This document shows, piece by piece, positions 11,970 to 23,578 of a DNA stretch of 64,000 nt. This stretch comes from Maratus speciosus. Its lineage: Eukaryota; Arthropoda; Arachnida; Araneae; Salticidae. How positions within the stretch are numbered: position 1 is the stretch's first letter; every line of letters starts with the position of its first letter. The notes below the pieces were generated by a model that was not told where the DNA came from, ran no database searches, and worked only from the letters and a program-made list of their open reading frames with translations. The translations under genes were made by a program, and so were the position numbers. Where the stretch lies: NCBI GenBank assembly GCA_963932465.1, contig OZ010790.1, positions 352,805,087-352,869,086 on the forward strand. The letters are read 5' to 3'.

Positions 11970-12871
11970 ACATAAAAATAAAAAAATAATAATATAGCAT
12001 ATTTCAGATCAAGCAACTTAATACATGTTTTAAAAAAATATATCTACAGACTTCTGAATACGATTGTTTTTATCCCACATATGATTTTAAAGCAATACTG
12101 CGTCTGAAGGGAAACCTTTTGTACACAATCAAATGCAACAGGAAAAATTTCATATGCAGATTGGTAATTTAAATAAACTAAAGAGTACGATTTGCTGTTG
12201 AAAAAAAAATTATAAAACCCTAAAAAAATAAACAATAGTCGTTTAATTCTTTATGTACTGAATTAAGAATTCATGAAAATTTTATCTTCTAAAGCATTTT
12301 CCGTGAATTTTTGAAACTACATTAGAAGCTTTACATAATCATCTAATAAATTTTAGAAGGATTTAGAAGGATTAATTAAATTTGAAATTATAAGGATTTC
12401 GTGCAATATTTATAACCCCACTCAACTCTTTTATTTTAAATATTTTTCTTAGTATTTTGTAGAACTAGGAAATGGACAAATATAATGTTCTTACAATAGA
12501 AATTTAGAAATATTTCCGAATTGAAAAATTCTCTCCCCTGCCCAACGCCAAGAAAGCTGAAAAGATGCAAAGCAAAAGAAATCATTCTTTAAAAAAAATA
12601 TTTTTGTTTCCTGTAACCAATAATGCTTTTGGAACAAGATAAAATAATGAATATATAAGTCATTCTAAACTATATTACTTCTAATCGATGTATTAAATGA
12701 ATTTTATAACAAGTTATTTTAATGGTACTTATAAGTACCGTCAGTAGATGAAAAGTTATAGCAATAACTGGTATGCATTTTTTTCAAACAATTTTAAACA
12801 TTTATTACAAAGCATAATTTAAGAAAATATAGACGTGCTTAAAAAAATTTTTCGACGCTTTTGTATATATA
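11970..12871. other. No supported gene
   Basis: A+T-rich sequence between two mobile elements with only short chance ORFs. I recognise nothing in it. Confidence 0.5.
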
Positions 12872-15800
12872 TATAGCTCTATCAAAAGTAAATGATTAAT
12901 GGAAATTATGAAAAATAGGGCGCATAACAACAATAAAAAAATCAATGAAAATTTATAACTAAAAAACAATAAACAAACCACTCCTTGCTCTTCGGAAAGT
13001 GGGAGGAGTGAAAAAAACAGGTACAAAAAAAAAAAAAAAAAAAAAAAAAAAAGAAAAGAAATTGGATCCTCACAGGTTTCGCAAGATATGAACAACCCAC
13101 ATACTACAAAAGTGTAAAAATCAGCAAATAAACTTTCAAAAACTCAACAGAACAAAACTACTTTAAAAATATTAACGAAACAAAATTGGTTTAAAAACAT
13201 AAACAACCAACCAATTCAAAATCAAAAGAACCGATTTTAACTTATAAAACGTAAATGAAAATTCTTATATAACTAAATCATTAAACAATTAAAAACATTG
13301 AACATGTGAGAAGGCCATACCCCCACCTTGACCCGTGAAGACTTGAAAAAAACTTGCTACCTTTAAAATATCCACTACGCTCCAAATCTCTCCAATAGCA
13401 GGAGTTGCAAGCAAGGCCGTAATCCAAGTTAGACCAGCGTCATTCAGACTTCCCTTTCCGTTATCTTCATAATCATAGATTTCTTTCCATATCACCTCAG
13501 CTCCCACTTGAAGTTCATCAACATGCAGACGTTCTTAAAAAGACTTTAATCCACACCTTTCACATATTCAAGTAGTTTCATCGGCATCCATTGCGGTGTT
13601 TGACCGCTTAGCTGTTGCCACTTAAAAAAATTCCAAGCTGATTTACATAATGAAAAATAAATAGGTATGGAAATAAATTATTGTAAAAAAGGTTAGTAAT
13701 AAATTTAAAAATCTGTGAACTCAAAAATTCTCTATTACTACAAATTCTATAAAATCTATTAACTTGTTCCAAAATAATGTTGATAAAAACCCTTTTACTT
13801 AAATTTGAAAACCAGTGTGGCATTGATTGAGTATCAAAATTAAAGAAATCCCGTTTATTTAAAGCTTAACTAATATATTGTTGTCTTTAATTAAAATGTC
13901 TAAATAAAAAAAAATAACATGCAAACTAGCAACAGAAGCCTTATTTAATTTTAAACATGGAGGATAGATATCGTTAATCAATACCAACATTTTGTCATCG
14001 AATATTATTAAATCATCGCTATATCTTAAAACTGCAAAACTCTTATTACTGTTTAAAACATAGTTAAATTCATAATAAAAAAGAAAAAGATTAGCAGCAG
14101 AACTCGAAAAATTAGTACCCATACCAATACTACATACCTGGTAAAAAAGCGAGCTATTGAATGTAATAAAATTATTAAGAAAACAGAAATTACATAAACT
14201 TAAGAAAAAATATATTTTAATTCAAAGCTCCTCAATGCAAAACACATTAAAAATATTTTTTAATGTATCATTAAGTAAATCCATAGGTATATTAGAAAAA
14301 AGATTTTCAAAATCAAAAGTATACAAATTAGTGGGCGTTATGGGTGTTTTTTTAATTTTATTTAAAACCTCATTACTATTGTCAATACACCAAAAATAAC
14401 TAGTATTTCTATACTTAAACTTCAAAAAACCATAAATGCTCTTCAAAAACTCCTGTAACTTAACATTTAAACTTTTACAAAAGCCTCTTGAATTACAACA
14501 AGTGAATCTGGATTTAATAGGTGTCTTGTGAAATTTTGGAGTCAAAAACAAAAATGGAAATGTATGATGATTATTAATAGCAAAATTATATGAATATATT
14601 TTTCTAGCCTTTTTGGTGTATGCATTAAATTTGTTGACAATAACAGTGTGACTCAATTTGGATTCCTTATAAAATTTACTATTATTTAACTTATTTTTAA
14701 CTTTGTCAATATAAAAAAACTTTCATATAATTGCATAATTTGAAGCTGCTTTGTCCACAGGTACTATTACAAAACTGTTATGTAAAAATTGAATATAATT
14801 TATATCTTCTTTATTGAGACTATGATAAACATAATCCTTACTGTTCAAATCACTATTAAGAAAAAATTCAAATTCCTTTAATATATGCCACTCCCATTCA
14901 AAAAATGCTTCAAAGGGGGTGTTAAATTTGTAACATAATTGCATAATGAATTTTTTCAAATCCCTCTCAAAAATTTGAATAGCTGTTTTCTTACTAATTG
15001 TTTTATTTAATCTAAACTTAGTACCTAATCCCATCATAAAATGTAAATTTTTGTTCTGTATAATATTCAAGTTTCCAGTAATAACACGTTTATGGAAATC
15101 ATCAATAAAATCTAAGAAATCTGTATCACATTTACATGTTTTAGGAATTTCATCAGAAAAAGCAAGAGATCTATAATTGAACAGTTTTTTACTAAGAGGA
15201 ATGTCATATTTTTAAGCAACAGCAATATCAATAGCTCTAAGAGGGAAAAAAGTGTCATAATATCTGAAAAAATCTTTAATTTTAAAATTATCGAAAGACT
15301 TTTGTTGAAAATTCAAAGTAAAGAAAACCCTGTCAGTCTTAGAATCTGAAAAATTCTTTAATCTAAAATTAATAAAGTCATAAAGAAGGTCCCTAAAATG
15401 CAAATTAGAAAATTAAAAATTTTTACTAGCTTTTCTAATCTTATTTAAGTTTTAAGCTTAAGAGTGAAAACCGCTTTCTTTACATATTTAATACTGTAAT
15501 TTACTATAAAATCTTTTTCAACATTACAAATCCATTCATCTGGCACTAAACAATTTAATTTATTGGATAACACATTCGAACCCCTTGCATCTCTTTTTCT
15601 TTTCAAATTGCTAATTTATTTTAAAAAACTATAAACATTATCAATACTTTTTATATTATAAGCATTTAACACTGTATTTAAGCCATAAGGATACAAAGTC
15701 ATTTTCTATTTTCAAACGTTCATTCTGATTCTCAACATGTGCCAAAATTTCAATCAAAATGTTTCCAAAAGTATGCAACGTAAAATGCAAAATTTCAAAA

Positions 15801-15958
15801 GATGGATATTGTAAATCATCATTACTGACATTCGATCTATGATTGTTAATTCGAATATTTAGAGAACCAGAAGTTTCACCAACATAAGCCTGAGAACAAG
15901 TCAATCATGTAATTTTATAATCATTTTGTCATAATCATTTACTTTTGATAGAGCTATA
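12872..15958 (-). mobile_element. Penelope-like element with permuted domain order, copy 1
   Basis: The element is delimited by a perfect 27-bp inverted repeat (12872-12898 and 15932-15958, beginning TATAGCTCTATCAAAAG). On the minus strand the order is GIY-YIG endonuclease (about 15920-15656), then linker, then reverse transcriptase (about 14790-13860), then a conserved 3' region. In classical Penelope elements GIY-YIG follows the RT. An N-terminal GIY-YIG is described for the Naiad/Chlamys clade of PLEs, so this is probably a Naiad-like element. A 28-bp poly-A run (13025-13052) lies near the 3' end. It is decayed. Confidence 0.82.
13289..15925 (-). pseudogene. GIY-YIG/reverse transcriptase polyprotein of the PLE (broken)
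   Basis: Minus-strand segments in order: 15904-15656 has TCSQAYVGETSGSLNIRI...NNH, the GIY-YIG nuclease core. Just upstream, a TGA sits where a cysteine codon would fit. 15403-15212 is linker. 15070-14723 ends in FVIVPVDKAA, the RT palm entry. 14656-14222 has LTPKFHK, SRFTCCNSRG and LYTFDFENLFSNIP, with the first catalytic aspartate. 14122-13859 has MGTNFSSSAANLFLFY and LRYSDDLIIFDD, the YxDD box. 13823-13608 is the thumb. 13507-13289 is a C-terminal part with SLNDAGLTWI, also present in the copy at 63.3 kb. Stops and frameshifts separate the segments. The intact protein would copy RNA by target-primed reverse transcription. Confidence 0.85.
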
Positions 15959-16154
15959 TTCACTTAGTGCAGTTTTTGAATAATGATAATAATATTAAAA
16001 TTCGAAGTTTTTGCTTAAAAGACAAAAACATAAATATATAAACATAGCTATGCAGAAACATATAAAAAATAAATATTAAAAAACATAATTCGGCTTTACC
16101 GCTGTTTAAATATTTTATAAAAATTTAAAACTTTATTCTATAATGCAAGCTGTT
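15959..16154. other. Short spacer, A+T-rich
   Basis: No feature is recognisable between the PLE and copy B of the dispersed repeat. Confidence 0.4.
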
Positions 16155-18230
16155 GATAAATAAAGAACGATTTAGTATTTCCTCCCACTTAAATTGGAAA
16201 TTTGAAATCGAAACTATTTACACATGTGCATGCATTAATCTTTAAGAAGGGTAATATAACATCGATTAGAAATTTGTGTAATATTTCAAAAATTACTGGT
16301 TGATATATTGCAATGAAATATTAGATATAAATATGATATCTCTAAACGTTTTAAAAATAGTTTATTGGGCAGTGTTACGATACTTACCCTAATCTATATT
16401 TATAATCATTTCTATATAAAAAAAAGAAAAATAGATTTTCAGTTTAACGAAATGAGGTAAATATCCTATCATAAGAATTTGCATACATCGTAGAGTATTT
16501 TCATTACGTAATATAATGAAAGTAATAAATGATTATATATTTATATAGTAATTTAAAATGAATACAAGTAAATATATCTTTTGTTGTTTTCCTGATAGAA
16601 ATATTTTACATTAGATGTTTAGGCTTTCTTCTTTCCCTGGAAGCGCAAATAACGATGTCATATTGGACATTAAACTACAAACTTCTGTTCAATATTTACT
16701 TCATGTACGAAGTACAATCACTTTATTTTATAACGGCAGATAATCGTTACAATATTTTTGCCGGGGTAAAATTTTCTCTTTACAGTTAATTGCATTGCTA
16801 TTATCGGATAGTTTTAATGTAAAATATATTCATTTTCTTATGTAGATTTCTAATATGTGTCAAAGAAATTTTATAATAAATGTTCCACACTAAAAATAAA
16901 ATAAATAAATAAATGTCTTCAATGACTTTTGCAGGTAAAAAATTCATAAGATATCAACAAGTAGCAAAAGGTTTTAAGTATAAATACAAAAAATACAAAA
17001 CATATATTTTATTAAAATTTGATATCACATCCTTGTTTATGAAACCTTTTGCTTCAAAATACTGACTAATAAAATTTCGTGATAAAATGTAAGTTCAATA
17101 ACTTCCAACAATACAAGTAAATTCCTTTAATATTTAAAAGGTTGCATTAAAAGCATATTTTTAACTTTAACACATAATCGGTCGAATGATAGTTTAGTTA
17201 TATGTTCATTGTATTTGGACGTATAATATTTAGTTATAAAAAATATGAAACATATTTCCAACATCATTTGTTGTTTTCTAAAAAAATAATCTGCGTAACT
17301 ACTAATTGATTTTATATTTAGTAGTATAGTTAAGTAGTTACTTACCTCTGAAGAATTATTTTAAAATATACGTAAAAAAACGCTAATATATTATTTAAAT
17401 TTGGATGTAAAAAAAAAATAAATAAATAAAAAGGAAAAAAAATCATATAGTTGAAATGCTTCTGGTTCATTGAGCTTATTGAAATGAATCGTTGGTTCTC
17501 CGCAAATTTCCTGAAATTTTATCGCAATAGCTTGGTTATAAAGCAATTCTTTCATTTACATTAAAGCTTGCTTAAATTAAACTTTAACAGAATAATCTAG
17601 CTAATAAAATGATATTTGTTATGCAAATCATAATACAAATATGTTATATATTCTGATTTTAAATTTATTGATGTTTCTGCTTTACTAAACTGATAACATC
17701 CAATAAAAATTATAGTAAATTTAAATAATTATTTTACTTTGAAGAGTAAAACTACTTTTAAAAATTTAATGTAAATATTGCACCAATCTTATATTTACAT
17801 TAAAGAATTTAAAAATTTTCAAAGATCCTCACATTAATAAAATATTATTATTTGCATGATAAATTTCTCATTCTGAATATTTACTTTACGATTGATTTTA
17901 TACATCATTTCATAGAATAGTAATTGGGAGATGTGAGTAGATTTCTAAATTGAAAATGCCATTCGGATATTTGGAGATGGAAGAATATCAGATGCTAATG
18001 AAACAATATTTTTTTTAAAGACTTGTGACAAAGAAAACATTAAAGTGTGAAAACTGAAATATAGCTATAAATCAAATTAATGTTTGCGAATAATTTAAAA
18101 TAAGATATATTTCGCAAACTTTAAGTGAAAATAGTCGACATAAATATTTGAAATTTGAAAAAGGCTCTAGAAATTTGGATAATTTTAAACCATCTATTTC
18201 ATAATGTAATTTTAAAATTTTTATATTTCA
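16155..18230 (+). repeat. Dispersed repeat, copy B
   Basis: Colinear with 4245-9080 but without the Tc1-like element, the 838-bp MITE and the second 390-bp unit of copy A. It therefore preserves empty insertion sites at about 16279 and 17645. There is no ORF. Its function and class are unknown. Confidence 0.75.
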
Positions 18231-18589
18231 CCTGTTAATTCTTTACCATAGGCTTTATATACCTATCATTTAAATAAATGAAATAATATAGTAACTATAG
18301 ACTGAGTTTTAAATTCAATGTCATCGAGGCACAAACAATAAAAAGGAAGTTTCATTACTAAGAACTTAAACTTAAATTTTTATAAAAACAGAATTTAATT
18401 CAAAATGTAGTGCTTGGAATTCTATAAATTGGACAGTTATAAAAATAAATTTTAGATGAAAATTATATTTTATTTATATGGATATTTTAGTTGAAATTAA
18501 CTTTACTGTTTGATTTAACTAAAATATATTTTCAGTACGAAAACTACTCAGATGTGGCAATCCCAAAACTTTTTTCTATCTCATATATG

Positions 18590-19240
18590 TTAATATTTCC
18601 TGATAAATGCAGCATACCAGTGCCACCGGTTAGATGATTTACACCAAAATCTAATCAGCAACAACTTATATCGACTTCTAACTGTATCAGAGGTTTCTTG
18701 AAAATCCGTGAATTTGATTTTGAGATAGAGCTATTGCGGAATTTTGAAAAAAATTCTGCACAGCAGCGCCACCTGTTAGGACCTAATTAGGACCAATTTA
18801 ATTAGGACCAACTAATTAGGACCAATTTATACCAGGAGTAACTAAATCTGAAGCTTGATGATTCATGCATTAGTTCTTGAGATAGAGCTATTGAAGAAAT
18901 CTTGAAAAATGCAGCATAACATCGCCACCTGTTGGGCGATTTAAACCAAAAATTAAACAGTACTAATTTATATCAGGGACTAACTGAATCTGAAGTTTGA
19001 TGAAAATTAGTCTATTTATTCTTGAGATAGTGCTATTGCGATAATCATGAATAATGCAGCATAGAGCGCCACCTGTTGGGCAATTTTCACCAAAAAGTAA
19101 TCTGCATCAATTTATATCAATGTCTAACAGTTTTGTGAAATTCCGTGCATTAGTTCTTGAGATAGAGCACTCACAAAAGTTTTGTCACATACAGACTCAC
19201 AGAGTGACTGATTGACAGAGTAACAGACAGACTCACAGAC
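18590..19240 (+). repeat. Tandem array, about 150-bp unit, four copies
   Basis: Each unit starts with GCAGCAT/GCACAGC followed by a GCGCCACCTGTTGGG-like block (about 18608, 18757, 18910 and 19056) and contains TTCTTGAGATAGAGCTATTG. The second unit holds an inner expansion of AATTAGGACCAA (18777-18830). The array ends in a CAGACAGACTCACAG-rich stretch (19186-19243). Similar arrays occur inside arthropod DNA transposons, but no transposon ends are evident here. Confidence 0.8.
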
Positions 19241-21426
19241 AGACATTTTCTTAAAACCATGGAATCGTGTTCAGGACCTTCTAAAACATATAAATCCATC
19301 GAAAACCGGTATCGAAAAATTTCACCAGTCCAATACTTTCTTCTTGTAAAGATAGAAGAATGTAAAAAATGTTCAGATAGGGATGTGGGTGAAAATTTCT
19401 TAATTTTTACAATTTTTTTGTATATACAGTGTGTTCCGATAGTCATTCGACAATCGTAGAATATTATTGCCAGACATCAAGTCGAACAAAATTGCAATAG
19501 AGCATGATTTTCCAAATAACATATTTTATGAAAAATACAGGGTGTTCTATGCCAACTTCAAGTGGATTAACGGTAACAACTTTAAAAAATCTGAAGTATA
19601 TTCTAATGAAACTTTCAAAGGAAATACTCACCTTTTTTGTAAATAGGATAACATGAAAAAAGTTTTACGAGTTTACATTATTCTTTCAGGCAGTATCCAC
19701 TTTATTCTCGTCATTTTGGGTTGTGTTTTATACGGTACAGTTCATATGATATCATAGATTGCATAAGCGCCCTATTTTTTGAGAACTTTCCGTAATGCTA
19801 TCACATTTTACACAAAAAAGGTATATATCATTACATTTTCAATGCAATTTTTTTCTCTCAAAATTATTACAGTCAAATGCAGTTCAGTTAGGGTGAAACA
19901 CCCTCTATCATTGACTAAATACGTAGTTTGAAACACCATGTTCCAATACAATTTTTGTTCGCCTTTATGCCCCTAACAATTCTCTGAGTTTGTCGCGTTA
20001 ATATTTGAACACCATATATGTACATACAAAAGAGTACTGTATGACTATTTTCAAATTTAAATGATTTTTATAGTTTAAATTAAATCTGTACACGTTGGCA
20101 ACAGCAAACATATTTACATACTACATCACAATAAATAGTCTTTTTTTATCTACACCAGACTAAAACAATACATATTATATAATTTTCTACTTGGACACAT
20201 GTAACCATTTCAATCTGGATTATATATTTTTTTCAGAAAAGTAGCTTTTACCTCATGCATTTAACATGATAAAAAGTGCATATATTATTTGAAACTTTTA
20301 TATAGCAAAACTTTTGATTTTATTATTTATTAGGAATTTAGCAATTTTTTTAAGTGCTATATATTAAAAGAATAAAAAACAAGTTCCTTGTATTTCTTTC
20401 ATATTTAAATCTATGATAAAATGTTAAACAGTGAAAAATGTAAACGTTTCCTTATTATATGTGAAAATGTAATAACACCACGAACAAAAATATACAAAAA
20501 CGTCTTCTGAGTTATCCATGATTCCGGCACATATTCTTTATAATCAGAAACATCATACATTTACGCTATTTAAAAAGGATTTTAAAAAAGAATGTTTATT
20601 TTGCTGCAACTGATTTTGGAAAACGTTGAGTAATTTTTATAGAGTATTAATCACATTTCTAAACAAGGAATACATGCTTTTTGGGTACCAACAATTCTCG
20701 CTAAACATTTTCATGTTCTGCGAACATGTTTTAGAGACAAACATGATAAAATAATATCATCAATATTATAGCAAAATGAATATTATTTTGTTACTATTGA
20801 ATGAAATTAATCATATATGTAATAAAAAATGCATCATGCAGCTGAAAATATCTAATTAAGAATTTATATATTCGAAAAACTATATTCCGTCTTGAACAGA
20901 CTAGTTAATACATTTTAAAAACTACTCGGAAAAGTTCCCGAAATTAAGTGGTGCTACTCCGAAACCTGTCCAAAACAAAAGAGAATTTAATTTCAAACAT
21001 GCGTCGTTAAATATCTGTTATATATTGTTACCGACGTTCCTAAAGATAAATAATATTTGTTTCTAATCATTGATAACTTGTAGCAGGTTATTGCATTCTT
21101 TCGTTTTTTACAATTTTATATTCTCCTAGATAAAAAAAAAAAGTTTTATTTTATTTTTTTTTTAAACAGTAAATAAAATACAGTCTTTCATGTGTGCATT
21201 TTATTAACATCCTTTATCAAACCGTAATATCGGTTTTTATTATGTTATTCATTCTCAATAAAAAATACATGCAAGTGAAACAACAAAATAATATTAATTT
21301 AAATCTGAATGTCAACGCGGTTAATTGTACACTTTTTTTTTTCTTTTCTTTTTTTTTTCTTTTGTAAACCATGTTTCCTGCACATAAAAATGTTTACTTC
21401 AGAATATGTAGCATACGAAACACATA
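19241..21426. other. No supported gene; possible transposon termini
   Basis: Two TACAG(T/G)GTGTTC-type termini lie at about 19431 and 19547. A hairpin AGGGTGAAACACCCT lies at about 19889-19903. A complementary TGGTGTTCAAAT-like sequence lies near 20010. These may be ends of decayed IS630/mariner-type elements, but I could not pair them convincingly. The rest is A+T-rich without recognisable content. Confidence 0.4.
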
Positions 21427-22041
21427 CGAGTGAGTATCAATAACTTTTTACCCTCAAGTAGAAATATTTGAGTGAAGTTTATGAATTTTCTACATTTTAT
21501 TAGTCGTTTTTCATATAGTCACCATGCACGGTAACATATTTGTGCCAAAGAGGTGGGGGAGGGTGTATTCCAAGAGACGATTTAGTCGACCCAAAGGTCT
21601 TTTTTAACTTTTGCCGAATTTTTCATGTGACATATTGTTGAAAATGCCTGTGGCTACTTATTTATATTCCCTCGCCCCTCCTCTAAATTTCCCCCCCAGG
21701 GAGCACCTTTATAAATTTTTCGGACATCCCTCATGTGACGAGTAGTGTCAGATTGAGGGAGGGGCTCTAAAGGTGCATAACATGAATAAGTGGTCTCAGG
21801 CCTATCAAACAATATGTCATATGAGGGTGTGTCGGCAAAAGTTTGAAAAATGCCTCCCTCAGGTTCTACGATCGCAACTCCTAGAGAACACCATTTCAAC
21901 TATCTTTGAAATACCGTTTGCAGAAATGTGTTATTGTGCCTAGCGACTATATAGAAAATGTAGCAATAATAAAATGTAGCAATTTATAAATTTCACTCAA
22001 TTATTTGTAAGTGAGGGCATAAACTTATTGATAGTCCCTCG
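21427..22041 (-). mobile_element. mariner-like deletion derivative
   Basis: TA dinucleotides flank inverted repeats of about 80 bp: left CGAGTGAGTATCAATAAC, right on the minus strand CGAGGGACTATCAATAAG. Both arms share further blocks such as TTGAGTGAA and CTACATTTTATTA. Just inside the left end, the minus strand encodes WHKYVTVHGDYMKND followed by a stop, like a mariner transposase C-terminus. The rest of the transposase is missing, so the element is internally deleted and non-autonomous. Confidence 0.75.
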
Positions 22042-22379
22042 TATCTTCCCGTTTGAGAAAATTAATTAACACTCTACATAAACAAATCCGAAACGTTTCA
22101 AAAATCAGTGACAGCAAAATATTTTTTTTTAAATAATTTTTTATATCAAGTATATATATATATTGGATTCTGGTATTTCTAAAGATTAAAAAAAAAGCTT
22201 TCTAGAATCATGAGTCACTCTTAAAGAGTTATAGCATATTTCTGATCGTGGTTATATTATGTGTTCCTAATAAAAAATAAAAAAAATATCTGTCCTTTTT
22301 ACAGTCTGTGTCTAACTTTTTACAATAAATTTCAGTTCTTTGTATAACCTAAAAACACAACAACAATATCGTCTACGAA
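22042..22379. other. No supported gene
   Basis: A+T-rich sequence with a short TA run (22151-22162). Nothing else is recognisable. Confidence 0.4.
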
Positions 22380-22640
22380 ATTTCATTTTAAAGCAATATT
22401 AAGCAGCAAACTTGTATTTAATATTTACTTATTTTACTCACCATATTTTTTTTTTTTTATGTAACTACAGAAAATTCTTATTTTCTGTTAGCCGAAAGCA
22501 ATAAATGTAGAAGCAATCTTTTCTTCAAAATTAATTGCATTGCTCTTAACAGACTCGAAAAGAGACTCTCATTGATTCCTCGAAATTCAATATGTGTCAA
22601 AGAGTTTTTATGATTAACGTTTCTTCAAGAAAATGTGAGA
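22380..22640 (+). repeat. Dispersed repeat, fragment C
   Basis: Diverged match to 6285-6510 of copy A and 16670-16880 of copy B. Shared phrases are TTAATATTTACTT, TTAATTGCATTGCT and AATATGTGTCAAAGAG in the same order and spacing. It is a short remnant with no coding content. Confidence 0.65.
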
Positions 22641-23277
22641 GTGCAAGGGAAAAAAAGCCTTGAAGAAAGTACGGAGAGAATAAACCTCGTCAGTACAAAA
22701 AAGTTGTAAAAAGTTCCAAATTGTTTATGCTTAGAAATGATGTACATGGAAATACTGACATTACCTAAGAAATGATATTCATCGAAATTTTTTAATAATA
22801 TTATATTAAATTGAAATATTATCATCTAGGGCATATTATAACGATGGTCTGATGATAAATATTGAGTTTAACACAACTTTCTTGAACAATGCACCAGCAG
22901 ATAGAAATACATTCCAAAAGTTATTAAAAGTTATATAAATGAAATAAAGAAAAGTAGTCAAGCACGGAAATTGTAATATTATCTTTTTTTTTAATTAAAT
23001 TACATTAGCATTGATATGAACCGTCATTAGATGGCACGAGCGGCCGTAAATAGTCACTTCCTTTTAACGTAACTCTAAACGAAACGTTAACAGACAAGAT
23101 CATAGAAGATGCCACCCAAAAAAATGAAAAATAAAAATACAAATGTGTATTTACATCGTCTAGTGATTTTGATTGGGTTGTAATATAATAATTCAACGGA
23201 CAGCCGCGCCGAAATCATCATAGCTCTGCAATTATTTTATTATTTATTTTAACATAGATAATTATAATAATTTTAAA

Positions 23278-23358
23278 CAAAATTATTCTAATTGGAAATA
23301 AATGAGTTGTAAATTCCAACTGGGCTAATGATTCATTTACCAATTAGAATAATTGTGT
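23278..23358. repeat. Imperfect hairpin
   Basis: AATTATTCTAATTGG at 23281 and its complement CCAATTAGAATAATT at 23340 face each other around a loop, with partial pairing of the flanking TAAATGA. It could be a small foldback MITE. No target duplication was found. Confidence 0.55.
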
Positions 23359-23503
23359 AACTTAAATTAATGTAGTATAATTTCGTATTTAGCGGTTTCA
23401 GAAGCTCCAAAACAAGCGATTTATTGTGTTGATCTGATACATATATCAGATCAGATACCATGATCAATTAGGTTAGCTGAATGAATTAAGTCCTACAGAT
23501 TCG

Positions 23504-23578
23504 TACGGGATAGCTGACTTGGTACAGTAATGGCGACTTCAGCCAAGAGCTCTCATGGTTCGAATCCTGACCTGGACA
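23504..23578 (+). repeat. tRNA-like SINE fragment
   Basis: An A box (TAGCTGACTTGG, 23511-23522) and a B box (GGTTCGAATCC, 23557-23567) are 46 bp apart, consistent with a tRNA-derived internal promoter. The stems do not pair as in a functional tRNA. Confidence 0.5.

Noticed and set aside
12805..13095. 96-codon minus-strand ORF rich in Phe
   Set aside because: It is created by the 28-nt poly-A run at 13025-13052 inside the PLE 3' region and has no family motif.
18600..19240. CRISPR-like array
   Set aside because: Units are long (about 150 bp), diverged and without unique spacers, and the window is eukaryotic.
21654..21899. 81-codon minus-strand ORF inside the mariner derivative
   Set aside because: Composition is plausible, but I see no domain and no start context. 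It is more likely internal transposon sequence than a gene.
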